Positions 49,441-62,115 of a stretch of DNA of 64,000 nucleotides are shown here, in pieces. The stretch spans positions 29,936,155-30,000,154 of the forward strand of contig JAMXBB010000011.1 in NCBI GenBank assembly GCA_024138015.1, in the 5' to 3' direction. This DNA comes from Lumnitzera littorea. Taxonomy: Eukaryota; Streptophyta; Magnoliopsida; Myrtales; Combretaceae. The stretch's first letter is position 1. Every line of letters begins with the position of its first letter. The notes under the pieces are model-generated. The model worked only from the letters and a program-made list of their open reading frames with translations. It made no database searches and had not been told where the DNA came from. A program made the position numbers and the translations under genes.

Positions 49441-49940
49441 TTAGGGTTCTCCTTTTACAATTTTCTAAAAAAAAAACATTTGAGGGCCCTTTACAGAATT
49501 TTTCTTAAATAAAATTAAATGGATAATAAACTTAAAGTCAATTGTTCTTCAAAATTAAAATGAACCAATACATTTAAGTTTTATAAGAAACGAACTATGA
49601 GAAGTTTGATCCTAAATAGCGAGTACGTAGGCATTTATAGGGTAACTTAAAATAGGGACATTTTTTTATTTTCCATTTTATAAATAATTAAATTTAATTT
49701 ATTAATTTCTACTTTATATAAACAAAATTAATTGTCTTTCTTTCTTGTAAATTAAAATTATTCTTTCATGTAAAAAGGGTATTTTGAAAATAAATTCAAA
49801 TTTGCAAGGTTAAGGTGGTATCATCATATGTTTTAATAGGTTTGCCCTAAAAGTTACTATATCCGGTTTCATAAAAATTTTCAAAATGCAAGCTACTAGC
49901 TAAATTAGAACCAATCCGCCTAATTGGTTCTAAATTAATC
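49440..49940 (+). repeat. Tat-type LTR fragment (3' part), plus orientation
   Basis: Shares with the LTRs at 54081-56211 and 58064-60617, in order: a TTGATC segment, AGYGAGTACGTAGGCA or equivalent, a GGGTAACT block, AAAAGGGTATTTTG, and TAATAGGTTTGCC with TATCCGGTTT. Both ends are eroded. Confidence 0.6.
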
Positions 49941-51560
49941 ACCTCTCCCTGTTTTAAAGAAATTGGGTTCTCTTTAACTTTAGTTGAGCGTTTAAACTAA
50001 ATAAGTATAAGGTTTAGTTTAAATCAAGTTAAAAAAAAACGGAAAAACAAAAAATTCAGTCTCAATAGCTTACGACTCTACTAGGGACCATAGTTGTCAA
50101 AATCGCAATTTTACCCATGCAATTCCACAAGTTTACGATTTTAGGTAATTCTTTTAAGTTAAATTAGGTATAAAAATTTTTTTTATAGAAACTTACGTTT
50201 TTAATCAAGTTTACATATAAACTCAATATAAACTTACATTTTTGACCGAGTTTACCAATTCTAAATATCTAAGTTACATAAACTAAAAAATTAAAGAAAA
50301 AAAATATAACTAACCCTTTACAAGCCATTAACTATTAAAGCATTACAACATCTATCATATCCTATCATATTCCAATTTTTTACCTCTTTCTTTCTCTCTC
50401 AATTTCTTATTATATGTTCATAGTTTTTATCCAAATTTCAGCTTTAATAACAAAATTTACAAAGAAAACTATATACTTATTTTATACTATCAATAACTTA
50501 AAATGAATTAAAATATTTGGTTCTTTTTCATTTATGGCTTTTAAAAAAAAATGCAAAAATTTAGTTTCAACTCTATTTATCTTTCTTTTGTACATGTTAA
50601 ATTATATATTAAGAATTTCTATAGCAAAAAAAAAACTTAATTTCTTCATTTTTTTTTATTTCCATCATGTATTTCAAGTTTTAAATTTTTAAAGCTATTT
50701 TACATAAGTTGTAGAAATTAACATTTCTACGTTTTGATTTTATAGACACTTTAATGATTCTAGATAAAATCGCGAATTTAAGAATCTTGCTAGGGACATC
50801 AAGAGGGCTAGCCATTTAAACCTTCTAAAGTTAGAATTGTTTTTCAAAATACTTTTTTCATCTTGTATTTCTTTTTGGTAAATATATTTTATTCTTTAGT
50901 ATATATCTTTACTAACCTTAATACAAGCACAATAGGGGCATGTTAAGGGGCTTTTGCATCATTATGTATATTAGATATGGTCAGCATCAAGTTATCCTTA
51001 GACATTAAGAGAGGGGGTGAGACCATTATGTAAACTTCGGATGTTGTGTAGTAACCACCTTCTAAGGCTAATTAAGCTACCCCACTTTAATGTCAATATG
51101 ACCAATGAACCGCTTTTCTAAAAGCATGTAAGGTTACAAAGTTTAAAGATCTTTAGATTCTACTCCAATTGCATTCATGAATAATTTCCAAAAATTAGCA
51201 AATAAGCATGATGTGGCAAAACAAAAAAAAAATTGTAATCATGAAGTTTGCAAGTTTTTTTTTTTTCTATAAATACTTCTTTTGTAAATTTTTCCTATTT
51301 TTTGTAAAATATCAATGTAACTCTCATGTAAATAAGATAGTTTTGATGCCCTCTTCAAGGAAATTCACATCCATTAGCCCTTGGAACCCCAAAGGATACT
51401 AAAGAAATGGTTTCGATTTTTTAACCCAACCCATTAAAGGACAATTCAAGATAAGATCAACCTTGTCCTTTCGTTACTTAAGATTCGAGCCATTATTACC
51501 ATGGTAAAGGCTTTAGTCCACTTTTGGGAACCTCATATGTAGTCTTTTTGTTTTAACCCA
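49941..51560. other. repeat-derived non-coding sequence before the DUF7745-like ORF
   Basis: AT-rich and without a supported gene. The short frame at 51208-51402 is low-complexity (Phe/Lys-rich). Confidence 0.5.
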
Positions 51561-52080
51561 TGTAGATTGAACTCAACTGTTGAAGAATACTCTTATTTAT
51601 TAGGAGTGCCCTCTGTCGAAAGTGGATATTATGTTCCAAATATCGCGAGTGGGCCAGCAAAGATTTTTAATAAACTATTGAGTCTCCACGAGTCCATAAT
51701 CTACAAGATGTGTGAAGATTGCAATAAGAGAATTATTAGGGTAAACGATATTTTTACCTGGTTTGTAACTACTTCCAATTATAGCTTAGAGCTCTTTTTC
51801 ACCAATCTTGAAGATTAGCAACAATGCATGATTAATGCCTACATCCTAGCAGCTTTTGGAGCCATTTTATTTCTTAACAAGGTATTTCACACACATCACA
51901 AGATTACAGAAATAGTGATCCAATTCCTAGAAGGAAAGTCTTACATCCCAACGTTATTAGCCAAACAAACTAGATCTCTTAACTCCCTTAAGGAGAAAAA
52001 AAATCGATACTTAAAAACCAATATGGCTTCTTATGGTTTGATTTATTAGCCATATGTGAGGCCACAGACTCACTTCAAAA
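51540..52080 (+). pseudogene. DUF7745-like, retroelement-associated ORF remnant
   Basis: Two frames separated by a TAG at 51816-51818 read as one protein segment. It begins NSTVEEYSYLLGVP, passes KLLSLHESIIY, and continues with NAYILAAFGAILFLN and YIPTLLAKQTRSLNSL. It stops at 52047-52049 after ASYGLIY. The order TxEEY..LLG, then LxLHES, then A..LA.FG.ILFPN, P.LLA.T..SLN and a LLY.W-like end, is that of the plant DUF7745-type domain found in retroelement-linked genes (from memory of the family, not a search). No function is known. It is broken and surrounded by Tat LTR pieces. It faces opposite to the LTR at 52141 and the same way as that at 49440. Confidence 0.6.
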
Positions 52081-52140
52081 TATGTCCAAGAGATGAACCC
52101 CATTGAAGCTTTCACCATTGTGATCGAGCTTCTTAAAGGT

Positions 52141-54075
52141 ATTGTCGAGCTCCATTTTGGTTTTTCTCAGTTTAACTTATACTAAGTCCAACCCGCTTAA
52201 TATAAATTACTCGATATTAAATTAAGAAAAGAAAAATGTTTTTTAAGATAATATTTTGGAAAAAGTAACTTAGAGTCACCAACTAGTGAAAATTGGTAAA
52301 AAAAAAAATAGTAAAATTAGGGTATTTAGATGAAAAAACCCTAATGAAGCCACTAATCCACAAATTTTCTAAAATAATTTTCTAAAAAATTGATTTTTAG
52401 AAAATTTTTAACCAAAAAACTAAGCTCAAATGCTAACCTATTAAAATAAAAGTCACCATATAAAAATTTAGAACAAAAAAATAACTAATGGGCCTTTATT
52501 TTTATAATTTTTCTAAAAAAATGTTAAAACATGTAAAAATGAGAAAATACATGAAAATGAATTTTTTTTATTACAAATTTTTCCTAAAAATAAAAAAGAA
52601 AAGAAAAAAAATATTTTTCCAATTTTATAATTACCCCAAAGGTGCTTATATATCCATTGATCAAGATTAAACCGGCTATTGTTTTCAGTTTTATAGAAAA
52701 GATTCAATGGTTTACTTTTTTTTTTTAAATTAGGCTAGATTTATGCTCTTAACCATTTATCAATTTTTAAAAGAAAAACCTTAAATATTTCAAATTTTAT
52801 TCCCAATTTTGAAAAAAAAAACCCTAAAAACACTAATTCTTGAAAAAACTCACATTAAGATTAAAAAAAAAAAAATATGTGATAAAAATTTCTTTTTCAA
52901 GAAAAATCTTAAAGACCTAAAAATGTGATTTAAAAAAAGTTAATGAAATATACAACTCTTACGAAAAACATGTAAAGATTGGAAAAAATGTGAATTTTCT
53001 AAAAATGCAATATGCCAGATGCAAAAAATATTTTTTTATTTTATTTTATAAATGATAATATGCCTAAAAAATTAACTATCAAGAACTAATGCCAAAACCT
53101 ATAAAAAAAAAAAAACCATGTTAGTACTAATGAATTACCCTAATCATGCAATTTTAATAAAAAATTATTTAGTATTATTATTACTCTAAAATAGTAATGG
53201 CATACTAAAAACACGAGTTAATAAAAAAAAAACTAAAGTAAAACCTGTACAAAAAACAAGTTAAGTCAGAATAATAAAAGCTAATATATGAATTAAAGAA
53301 ATAAATAAACAAGGAAACAAATAAAAAAAAAAAAAAAACCTAATACCCACCTACAACGAACAAATCAGATCGGGGGGGAAGTATCAATACGCAAGTCGGG
53401 ATCTCGGACCAGATCGAATCACGGTCGAGTCGTCTCTTCTCCAACAACAGTTGCTACTCCCACATTGTACAAATCACTCTAAGCACCAAAACAAATGGGG
53501 AACTCAACTTAGATGAGGATTTTATTGATAAGAGTAGGTTGGTGATGGTGTTTTTTGTTATAGTAATGGTTCAGTGGTGTTTAGAGTAATGGCTATTGCA
53601 GGTTTGCATTTAGGTTTTGGTTGATGATAGTCATGGGTCGAATGGGTGGTTCTATGTGTTGTAGTGTATGAGAGAGAAGGTTAATGGTGACAATCGTGCA
53701 AGGATAGAGTGAGGTTTCGTAAACTGTGTGTAGAGTATGTACAATAGTGGTTCATGCATGGGATTTGGTTGTTATTAGTCATTTGCGATGTTGGCTAGTC
53801 AAGTGAGATGAAGGATCGGTTAAGGATCTTATTGCATTGGGGTCATTGGCTAGGGAGAATAGTCGAGTGAGAGGGGCTATGCAAAGAGCGTATTCGTGTG
53901 TGTCGTGTTATGTATGGCGTTTGGAGGGTATTGATTGTTGTTGGGTTATAGGTCGAGTGCGACTGTGCAGGTGGAGTTGTTGTTTGCTATATGGTGTTGT
54001 TGGGTTTGGGGTTAATAGGGAGGATAGTTGATTAAGCTATTGTATTGCTAGTGTTTGGCGTGGCTACTGCATGTT
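52141..54075 (-). repeat. Tat-type LTR in inverted orientation, partial
   Basis: The reverse complement of 52141-52340 aligns with the last 180 bases of the LTR ending at 56211: AAGTTAAACTGAG, TTAAGCGGGTT, TTCTTAATTTAATATCGAG and CTAGTTGGTGACTC. The similarity in base composition continues to about 53345. 53345-54075 is less AT-rich and, read on minus, is AC-rich like the AC-rich part of the other LTRs. Its own TGTAGA start was not found; it ends where the plus-oriented LTR begins. Confidence 0.65.
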
Positions 54076-54080
54076 GCTAT

Positions 54081-56211
54081 TGTAGATACCTCATTTTTAC
54101 CATTTTTCATTTTTTGTTAACTGAGCCAGGTTAATAAAAAATAAGAAAAATAATAAAATAATAAAAAAAACGAAAATTAAAAGAAAAAAGGAAAAATGAA
54201 AAAATAAAAAAGAGAATCAAGTCAAGTCGAGTCAAGTCAAATCGTATCGAGTCGTATTAAATCGTATCGAATCGTACCATATCGAGTCGTATCGTATCAA
54301 TTCAAATCGTATCGAGTCAAGTTAAGTCATATCATATCAAGTCGTGTCATGTCAAGTTGAGCCGAGTCGCGTTGGATTGTTTAATATTAAATCGGATAAT
54401 GATGTATGATCAATTTAATAAATTATTAAGTCATTTGAAAGTTGAGATTTATTAAAATAATTTTGGCCTAATCAAATTTAAAATAGATTTTTATCTAATT
54501 TATATTAGACCGGAATAGACTTAGGATTTATTAGATAAATTATTGGGTTATATTTAATTGGATCAGATCGGATTGGGCCTTGAAAAATAGAAAGCCCAAA
54601 TTAAGTAGGGTTTCTAAAACATTAGGACAAATCTTTAAAAAATTCAAAATGTATCTTTCGTATCTAGAGTTTGTTACCGTATCTAAGATTTGTTGAGACA
54701 CGAAATATTCAATAAGTGGGTTTATAAATAGGGAATTATCGAAAGAGTTCAACACATTTTCTTTTATTACCATAATTAACATCCAACGAAATCAAAGCCC
54801 CCGAAGTCAACTCCAAAGTTTCCAATTTCTAACTTGCACAATTGAAATTCCAGATGAAAGCACCTGATGTCCTAAGAGTCCATGCCATGATCCAACTTTC
54901 TGCAATCCAACGAAGCTCAAATTTTTTAAGACAATCAAAGTCTAACTACAATTCCAATCCACGAAATCCGAAGACGATCGAAATCTAATCTCCAATTCAT
55001 GCTCCCTAACGAAATGCAATTCCCTATCTGAAGCTGACGAAAGTCGATTTCAATTCACAATCCTAACGAAATCTAAATCCTTCGCACAATCTAGCAACTA
55101 CAATCTACGAAGCCCTGACGCCATCACACACCAAAGTCAATATAGGGCGTACACCAAGATCCACACACAGCCAAACACCAAAGTCCATACGAACACGAAT
55201 GCAAAGATCACACGCGACTTAAACGATTTAGGAAAAAATTATTTATTTTATTAGTTAGTACGATTTTATTTATTTACTAATTTATTTTTCTTAAGTGCAA
55301 GTTTATTATTATTTTTCATATTGCATAGTTTTCTAGATAATTCCAATTTTTTTTTTCATAAATGTTAATTAAATTGCATCTTTTAGAAAAATCATGTTTT
55401 TTTTAAAAGATATACGTATCTTGCAGTTGAGATACGTATCGTACGATTGAGATACATATCTTGCGGTTAGAATTTAGAAAAAATACGTATCAAGATACGT
55501 ATTTAGTAGTTAATATTTGGAAAAGATGCGCATGAAGATATATATCTAATCGTATCTTTACCATATCTTATAATTAGGATTTAGAAAAAATATTTTTGAC
55601 AAAAAGATATGGTTAGTTAGGGTTTTCTTTAATTCGAAAAAATTAGATTTGTTAGGTTTTTTTTTAAATAATAAATTGATAAATAAACATAAACCTAGCT
55701 CAGTTTTTAAAATAAAAAGAATTCACTCACTAAATATTTTATAAAAAAAAACTACGATTGATTTGATCATGACTAGTGAGTACATAGGTACCTTCGGGAT
55801 AACCACATAAAAAATTAAAAAAAAATTCCCTTTTTCTTAGAAATTTGTAATAAAAAATTCACTTTAGTTATTTTGTATATTTAGGTATATTTTAGTATTT
55901 TTAGAAAATTATAAAAATAAAAGCTCATCGTTTTTTTTTTAGTTTTTACATAGTGACTTAGTCTTAATAGGTTAGCCTCCAAACCCGGTTTTTCTAGTTT
56001 AATTTTCTAAAAATCAAATTTTTTAAAATATCCACAAACTAGTGATCAAATTAGGGTTTTCAATTTCAATTTTTACCAATTAAACTGGTTGGCGACTCTA
56101 ATTTTTAAATTTTTTAAGAAAAATATTTCCTTAATTTAATGTCAAATAATCTTATTAAGCGAGTTAACCATAATATAGGTTAAATTAAGGAAATTAAAAT
56201 AGGGCTCAACA
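54081..56211 (+). repeat. Tat-type LTR (2131 bp)
   Basis: Starts TGTAGATACCTCATTTTTACC and ends AAATAGGGCTCAACA. Same family as 5113-10502 and 58064-60617. Contains a degenerate pentamer array (54214-54375). Also contains a repeated GATACGTATC-like block at 55408-55505, and the conserved GGTTGGCGACTCTAA and TTAATTTAATGTCAAATAA near its end. No coding. Confidence 0.85.
54214..54375 (+). repeat. degenerate pentanucleotide array (TCGAG/TCGTA/TCAAG) within the LTR
   Basis: About 30 near-tandem five-base units of the forms GTCAA, GTCGA, ATCGT and ATCGA, with TC at every fifth position almost throughout. The LTR at 58064 has only a two-unit trace at the same place (GTCGAGTCGAG near 58228), so the array grew in this copy or lineage. 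Confidence 0.85.
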
Positions 56212-58063
56212 ACTGTGTTAGGAATCTACTGTAGCAATAGGTATCAAAGGGTCACGTTGGGTACAGTGTCGAGTTAAGGTTGATAGGTGAGAAGGGGTCG
56301 ATGGGTGAGTTAAGTTGACAATGGGTGATGGTAGGGTCAAGAATGTTGTGTTGATGCAAGGGCTCCAATGTTGGGTATCGTGTGATGGTGGTGGGTTTGG
56401 TTGGTTTGGATACTGTATGGAGTTAATAGTAATGGTCGAACGAAGATCCCCTTTCCATAAATTCCCCACCCCCACCGCTTCCTATAAATTCATAAGTTGA
56501 ATCAATTTAAGCTTGGATTAACATGAATCCTCTCATGGATAAGATTTTCTTTACTCAAATCTATCAAATCTTTATTCATAATTATTGATTTAAATCTATA
56601 TGATAGTTGTCAATTTTGTTAATGCTTTTATAGATTTGAACCAACTTTCATGAAAAAATATAAAAGATTTAATAAATTTGGATAATGATAGATGGTTAGA
56701 TCCTTTTTCTTTCCTTTATTTTTCATCCATGAAAAGAACTTCAAATTGGTTAAGTGCCATGACCATGCATGGAGCAAAAATTTTTGCAAGCATTGCCTAA
56801 GCAAATCAAACCTTAGTCTCTCTAGTTTCATGATTGTGCCGGTACTTTTTTTCTCAAGATGTATTGCATTTAAATTATATTTAAGCCTTATTGTTAGGCC
56901 CACTTTAAATTAGCTCTCAAATTTGAGCTCAACTCAATTTATTTTAAGGATCAGCTAAACACATTTAAATGACTAAAAATATACATACTAAGGATTTTGC
57001 AATACAATTTTAATTTAGTGAATTCCAAGTCTTCTTTTATTCGTCCAATTAAAATTATTTCACATCCAATGAAAGCCCATATTTTCACAAATCCAAATTT
57101 TATTGGACCTTTCTAAAAATATTTTTTCCTAATAAAGCTCTATTTTTTAAAACCTCAAAATTTATTAAATCACATTTATATTTTCACTATTGCCTGATCC
57201 AACCCTAAACAACTCATTAACTCAACTCAAACACTTTTTACACTTTCTTTTTTTTTTCTTAAAATGGGATATCAATAGTTGCCCATTTTTGTAGCGAAAT
57301 TAAAACTTTGCTACAAAGACAAAAATACATATCCATTTTGCCAGGTCTTGGCTTAAATTGAAAAGCTAAGGCATAAAACGACAAATCTCTTCAAAAATCA
57401 AATGCTTAAGAGGATAGAACTTTTAAAGACAAGATAGGATGACATTTTATTGGAGACAAAATAGGATAGCACTATTATGAGCATACGATCCAACATAGAT
57501 AAGATGGTGCTCTTATAAGTAAGCGATCCTTTAAATGACTAGATGGTGCTTCAATGAGCATGCGATCTAACTAAGAATAAGATGACGCTCCTTTGAGCAA
57601 GCGATTTTAGGAGAGACAGGAAGCGATTCGACAAAAGATAAGATAATGCTTTTGTGAGCAAATGATCCTTCAAAGGATATATTAGCGCTCTAATGAGCAA
57701 GCAATCTAACTAAGAACAAGATAGTGCTTTGATGAGTAGGTGATCCAATAAATGATAGGGTAACGCTCTTATGAGTAGGTGATCCTAGAACAGATTGAAT
57801 AGTACTACACTGAGAAGGCGATTGCATTAAGAAACTGATAGCACACTAAGGGGCAAGCAATTCAAGAATTTTCAAGGACTTCAATGAGTTTTGACAAATT
57901 GATCTAAACTTGTGCTTAAGAGATTTGATGATTCTTTGAAAATTTTAACTTTTTCAAGAAATCTCTTTTAACAACTTTTTGAAAACTCTTCATTTCTCCT
58001 TTGAAAAAATTTTTGCAAAAAATTCAAAAAACAAACTCCTTGGTGGAAAATTGCATTGCTGAT
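56212..58063 (+). mobile_element. internal region of a non-coding Tat derivative between two LTRs
   Basis: Lies between LTRs 54081-56211 and 58064-60617 in the same orientation. The first bases (TGTGTTAGGAATC) show no convincing primer-binding site. No pol, gag or other domain. It holds a short-unit tandem array (57425-57850), as Tat elements carry before the 3' LTR. A TTGCTACAAAGAC segment (57309) recalls the CACCACAAAGAGGGGC before the LTR at 5113. Probably a deleted element or an LTR-LTR recombinant mosaic. Confidence 0.55.
57425..57850 (+). repeat. tandem array of short units in the Tat internal region
   Basis: Units of about 50-60 bases, each with GATRRYGCTY, then ATGAGCAWGCGATC or a variant, then AACTAAGAATAAG or AAATGA. 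About eight units, all diverged. Unrelated in sequence to the 80-bp array at 3321-4925 but in the equivalent position upstream of an LTR, and both units feature GAGC/GCTC motifs. Confidence 0.75.
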
Positions 58064-60617
58064 TGTAGACACTCCATTTTGTCACCCTTTACCATTTTAA
58101 TTTTAGTCTCTTTTTACTTTTGAACTAAGTTTGTAAAAAATTGAAAAATTGAATTAAAAAAATAGAAAAATAAATTAAAAATAATAAATAAATAAAGGAA
58201 AATTGAAAGAAAAAAAATATATAAAGTGTCGAGTCGAGTTGTTTAGGGTTGGATTAGACAATGGAGATGCACAATCAATTTACTAAATTATAAATTGTTA
58301 AATAGTCAAACTTCATTAATATTTTTAGACTGATCCAATATAAAGAGGATTTTTTTGTCTAATTTATATTGGATTAAATAGACTTAGGAATTATTAAATG
58401 GGCTAACATGTATTTTTGACTAAATTAAAAGGACTGAATTAGGCTTAAGAAAGATGGCCTAAATAAATAAAAGGTTTCTAGAAACTAGATTAAATCTTCA
58501 ATGAATCCAAATTGAGTATGATCGTATCATCGTATCTTAGATTTGTTAAAATTAAATCGATAATAAAAAAATCCAAATTGATGGCTTATAAATAATGGAC
58601 AATAGACTGTAAAAATACATGTTTTTACAATTCACATTACATATACACCTTATAATCTCCTTACCATTCACATCTATACACTCCACAATTTTCTAATTCA
58701 CACACTCACCCATACACAGTCCCTCACATCACTCATACTATCCTCACATCACTCATACATGGCTGCACTGCATGATGCCACACTATTGGAACATACACAC
58801 ATATGACCAGAACATACATCCACTTCACGGTTAGCACAACACACACGCTTACACTTCACACCGCATGCCTACTGCACTGTCCACGAACACAAACAGGACT
58901 TAAATTCGACCCATGCATAAGCGGATCTAACTCAACCAGTTATATGGTTTTGGATTCCATTCTCTTTTGGTTTTTTATTATTATTATTATTGTAGTTATT
59001 TTGTTGTTTTAATTAGTTTAGTAATATTAGTTCTTTTTATAAATTTGTTTTTACTAACTTTATTTTTTTAATGCAGGTGCTTAGTTTTAGTTTTAGTTTT
59101 TTTTAGGTATTGTTAGTTTTGTTAATATTTTGTAATTTCAATATGTAGTATTAATTTTTACAAAGTTGCATAATTTAGATGGTTTATTTACATAAAATAA
59201 GTACTAACATGTTTTTTTTTTTAGGTCTTAGCGTTAATTCTAATTAGTTGATTTTGCATTAATTCTGATTAGTTGATTTTTGGCAAATCATCATTTTTTA
59301 AATAATGAAATATATTTTTCCATAGATATTGTATTTTTAGAAGTATTACATTTGCATGAAAATTACATATTTTAGCAAGTTGTCGTAAAGTTGCTTTTTT
59401 AGGCATTTAAGGATTTTTCAAGGATAAAAAAATCGTTTTGTCACTTATTTAGTTTTCATAAAATAGAAAATCTTCAATTAGCTTCTTTTCTATAGTCTAG
59501 GCGTCTTATCTACAGTTTAGACATCTTTTTCATGGTTTAAGCCTCTTTTTCATTATGTAAGCCTCTTTTTCATGGTTTAGGCATATTTTCCATGGTCTAA
59601 GCGTCTTATCTATAGTTTAAACATCTTTTCTATAGTTTAAACTATAAGTATCTTTTTTATAGTTAGGCAAGTTATCAATTGCTTAGATATATTTTCCATA
59701 GTTTAGGCATATTTTCTGTGATTCAAACATCTTCTCCATTGTTAGGTATATTGTCAATAATAATTACAATTTTTTTTCTTAAAATGGTATGTCTTCTATG
59801 ATAATTGCATATTAGTATAATTCATAAAATTTACATCTTTTATTTATTTATTTTTATTTAGGTGTTTTAGGATTTTTTTTTAAGTTTTGTCATGTAGCAA
59901 TTTTTTCAAAAATAAAAAAAAATACTAACTTAGAGTCTTTTTAAAAATTAATTCTTTAGTTTTTTTTTTTAATTGGGAACAAAAATTAGGATATTTTTTA
60001 GGATTTTTCTTAATAAAAATAAATTTGTTAAAAAACGTAAACTTTGCTCAATTTTCAAATTAAAAAGAATCAATCTACTAAATCTTTTCTAAAAAAAAAA
60101 TTACGTTGGTTTGATTCGATTAACAGGTACGTAGATATTTCTAAGGTAACTGTATAAAAAATAAAAAAATAAAATTTTTTTTCTTTTTCATGAAAATTCG
60201 TAATAAAAAATATTAAAAATTTATCTTAACTACATTTTTGCATACTTATACATATTTTAGCTTTTTTAGAAAAATTATAAAAAAAAATAAAAAAACCCAT
60301 TAGTTTTTTTTTTTATCTTTACGTGGTAACTTAATCTTAATAGATTTGTCTTCGAATTCAGACTTTTTGATTTAATTTTCTTAAAAAATAATTTTTTAGA
60401 CAATCCATAAACTAGTAATAAAATTAAGATTAGGGTTTTCCCATCTAAAAACCTTAATTTTATTTTTTGACCAATTTAACTAGTTGGCTACTCCAAGATA
60501 TTTTTTAAACATTTTTTTAAGAAAAATATTTTTCCTTAATTTTATGTTGAGTAACTTATATTGAGCGGGCTAGGCTAAATGTAAGTTAAATTAAAGAAAA
60601 CAAAATAAGGCTCAACA
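58064..60617 (+). repeat. Tat-type LTR (2554 bp)
   Basis: Starts TGTAGACACTCCATTTTGTC and ends AATAAGGCTCAACA. Collinear with 54081-56211 through TAATTTATATTRGA, GACTTAGGA, AAGGTTTCTAGAAAC-like sequence, an AC-rich middle (58640-58900), GGTACGTAGATATTTC, CTTAATAGATTTG and CTAGTTGGCTACTCC. About 59490-59760 shows a local repeat of ATAGTTTARRCATCTTTT units. No coding. Confidence 0.85.
59490..59760 (+). repeat. short tandem repeats (about 20-30 bp) in the 58064 LTR
   Basis: Repeated units of the form TTTTCNATRGTYTARGCATC or CATGGTTTAAGCCTC, about ten copies with spacing of 20 to 30 bases. Not seen in the LTRs at 5113 or 54081, so specific to this copy. Confidence 0.78.
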
Positions 60618-62115
60618 CTAATAAGTAAAGGAATCTCATAGGTTTTAAAGATCACAAATAAGGAGTCTACTTGTCCGTTGCCCATTGATCACTCATTTCT
60701 TGTATTAGCCATGATTCTTAAAGCATCTTTCATGATTTCTACAATCTCTTAAAGCATTGATTTCAAAACTAGGGGCAAATGATGATTAACATTCTCGAGA
60801 AAGCACTCAACTAGTTCTTTAATTTTCTACTAAGGGAATAGGTATCATTACTTGAAATGTTTAGTCCAAGAGGACTTCCTTACACTTTCATAAGTTTGTT
60901 TTCACTCTTGGCACCAATTCCAAAAATTATAGTCCATCTTATAAATGATATAATCTGGTTGATCAATTAGATCTTTCCTAGGTTTGCAATGTAAGGCTTT
61001 TGGTCAATAGTTTGAGCAAATGGATATCAATGTGCTTCGACCAATTTTGAAGAAATCATATACAAACTATGCCTAGTTTACAAGCTAAAAACCTAAGAGA
61101 AACCAAACATGGGCTTGTCCCAGTTTCATAAGCAACTTTTACTTAAAATAAGTCCATTTCTCTAGTAAAAAAAGTTTCATTAAGGGTAGTATAATGGGTG
61201 GGACCATAAAATGAAGGCTTTACTTTCAAGCTTGGGAATTTAAAGTGTTTAGCCTTTTTATATCTTTCGCAAATTTGGACCTCAGGCTTATTAGTAATTT
61301 GGCTCATCTTTGAAGGTGATCACCTTGCTTATTTTCAATTTTTTATGTTTTTCACTTTTTTTTTTATATCTCTTTTCTTTTTTTTTGGGGGGTGGGGTGT
61401 ATGTTAAGGTAGTCACCTTCCATTGTTAAGTTTTCACTTGATAGAATTCAAAGCCCTAAAACCATGGGTTCAAATAGTATAAGCTTGGGAGAAGTGTATA
61501 TGGCTTTAGAGTGTTTAGGAAAAATCCATGGGTACAAAGAATTTAAATAAGTGTATAAGCCTGAGTAAGGTGTATACGGTCTAAAGCTTTTTTTCATCAT
61601 AAAGAAATTGAATTATCTATGATCATATTTGCTCATGAATTGACACAAGGCAAGCACAAGTTAGTCTATTCCTTGTCTCTAAATTAATGACCCTAACCTC
61701 CTAATTGTCTTAGTGTAAGGTAGTTCTTGACAGGGATAATTTAAGAAAATTCCCCCAAATGGCTCTAATAGGTTTTGTAGGGGATAATCATATTTAAGGA
61801 TGATGAAATGAATGCTTAAAATCATTTTGACACATGTACCAAGTTCAAGATGGACCTCATTTAAAGAATGAACCTAGATACTCACATTGTGTTACTCAAC
61901 TCTCATGTGTTTAGGGTTAGTTTTAGGATATGATTTGCCTCTTTTCATCCTAAACTTTTCAAGTAATGTATCACCATTCCTTTAGGCAGAAAATTTTAAG
62001 TTCTAAGTTCAAATTTACTTTATCCATTTTCACTTGCCATAAATCTACACTAAGTGTTTCATTAGTGAAGGGCCAACGACATGCCTCTGCTGAGTTGAGC
62101 TAGATTCATAACATA
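60618..62115. other. repeat-derived non-coding sequence after the LTR
   Basis: No open frame beyond short ones and no recognised domain on either strand. Includes a G run (61387-61400, GGGGGGTGGGGTG). May be decayed internal sequence of the Tat element that owns the preceding LTR. Confidence 0.5.

Noticed and set aside
53837..54031. 64-aa Cys/Trp-rich frame
   Set aside because: Arises from reading the AC-rich part of an inverted LTR in its GT-rich sense; no known cysteine pattern.
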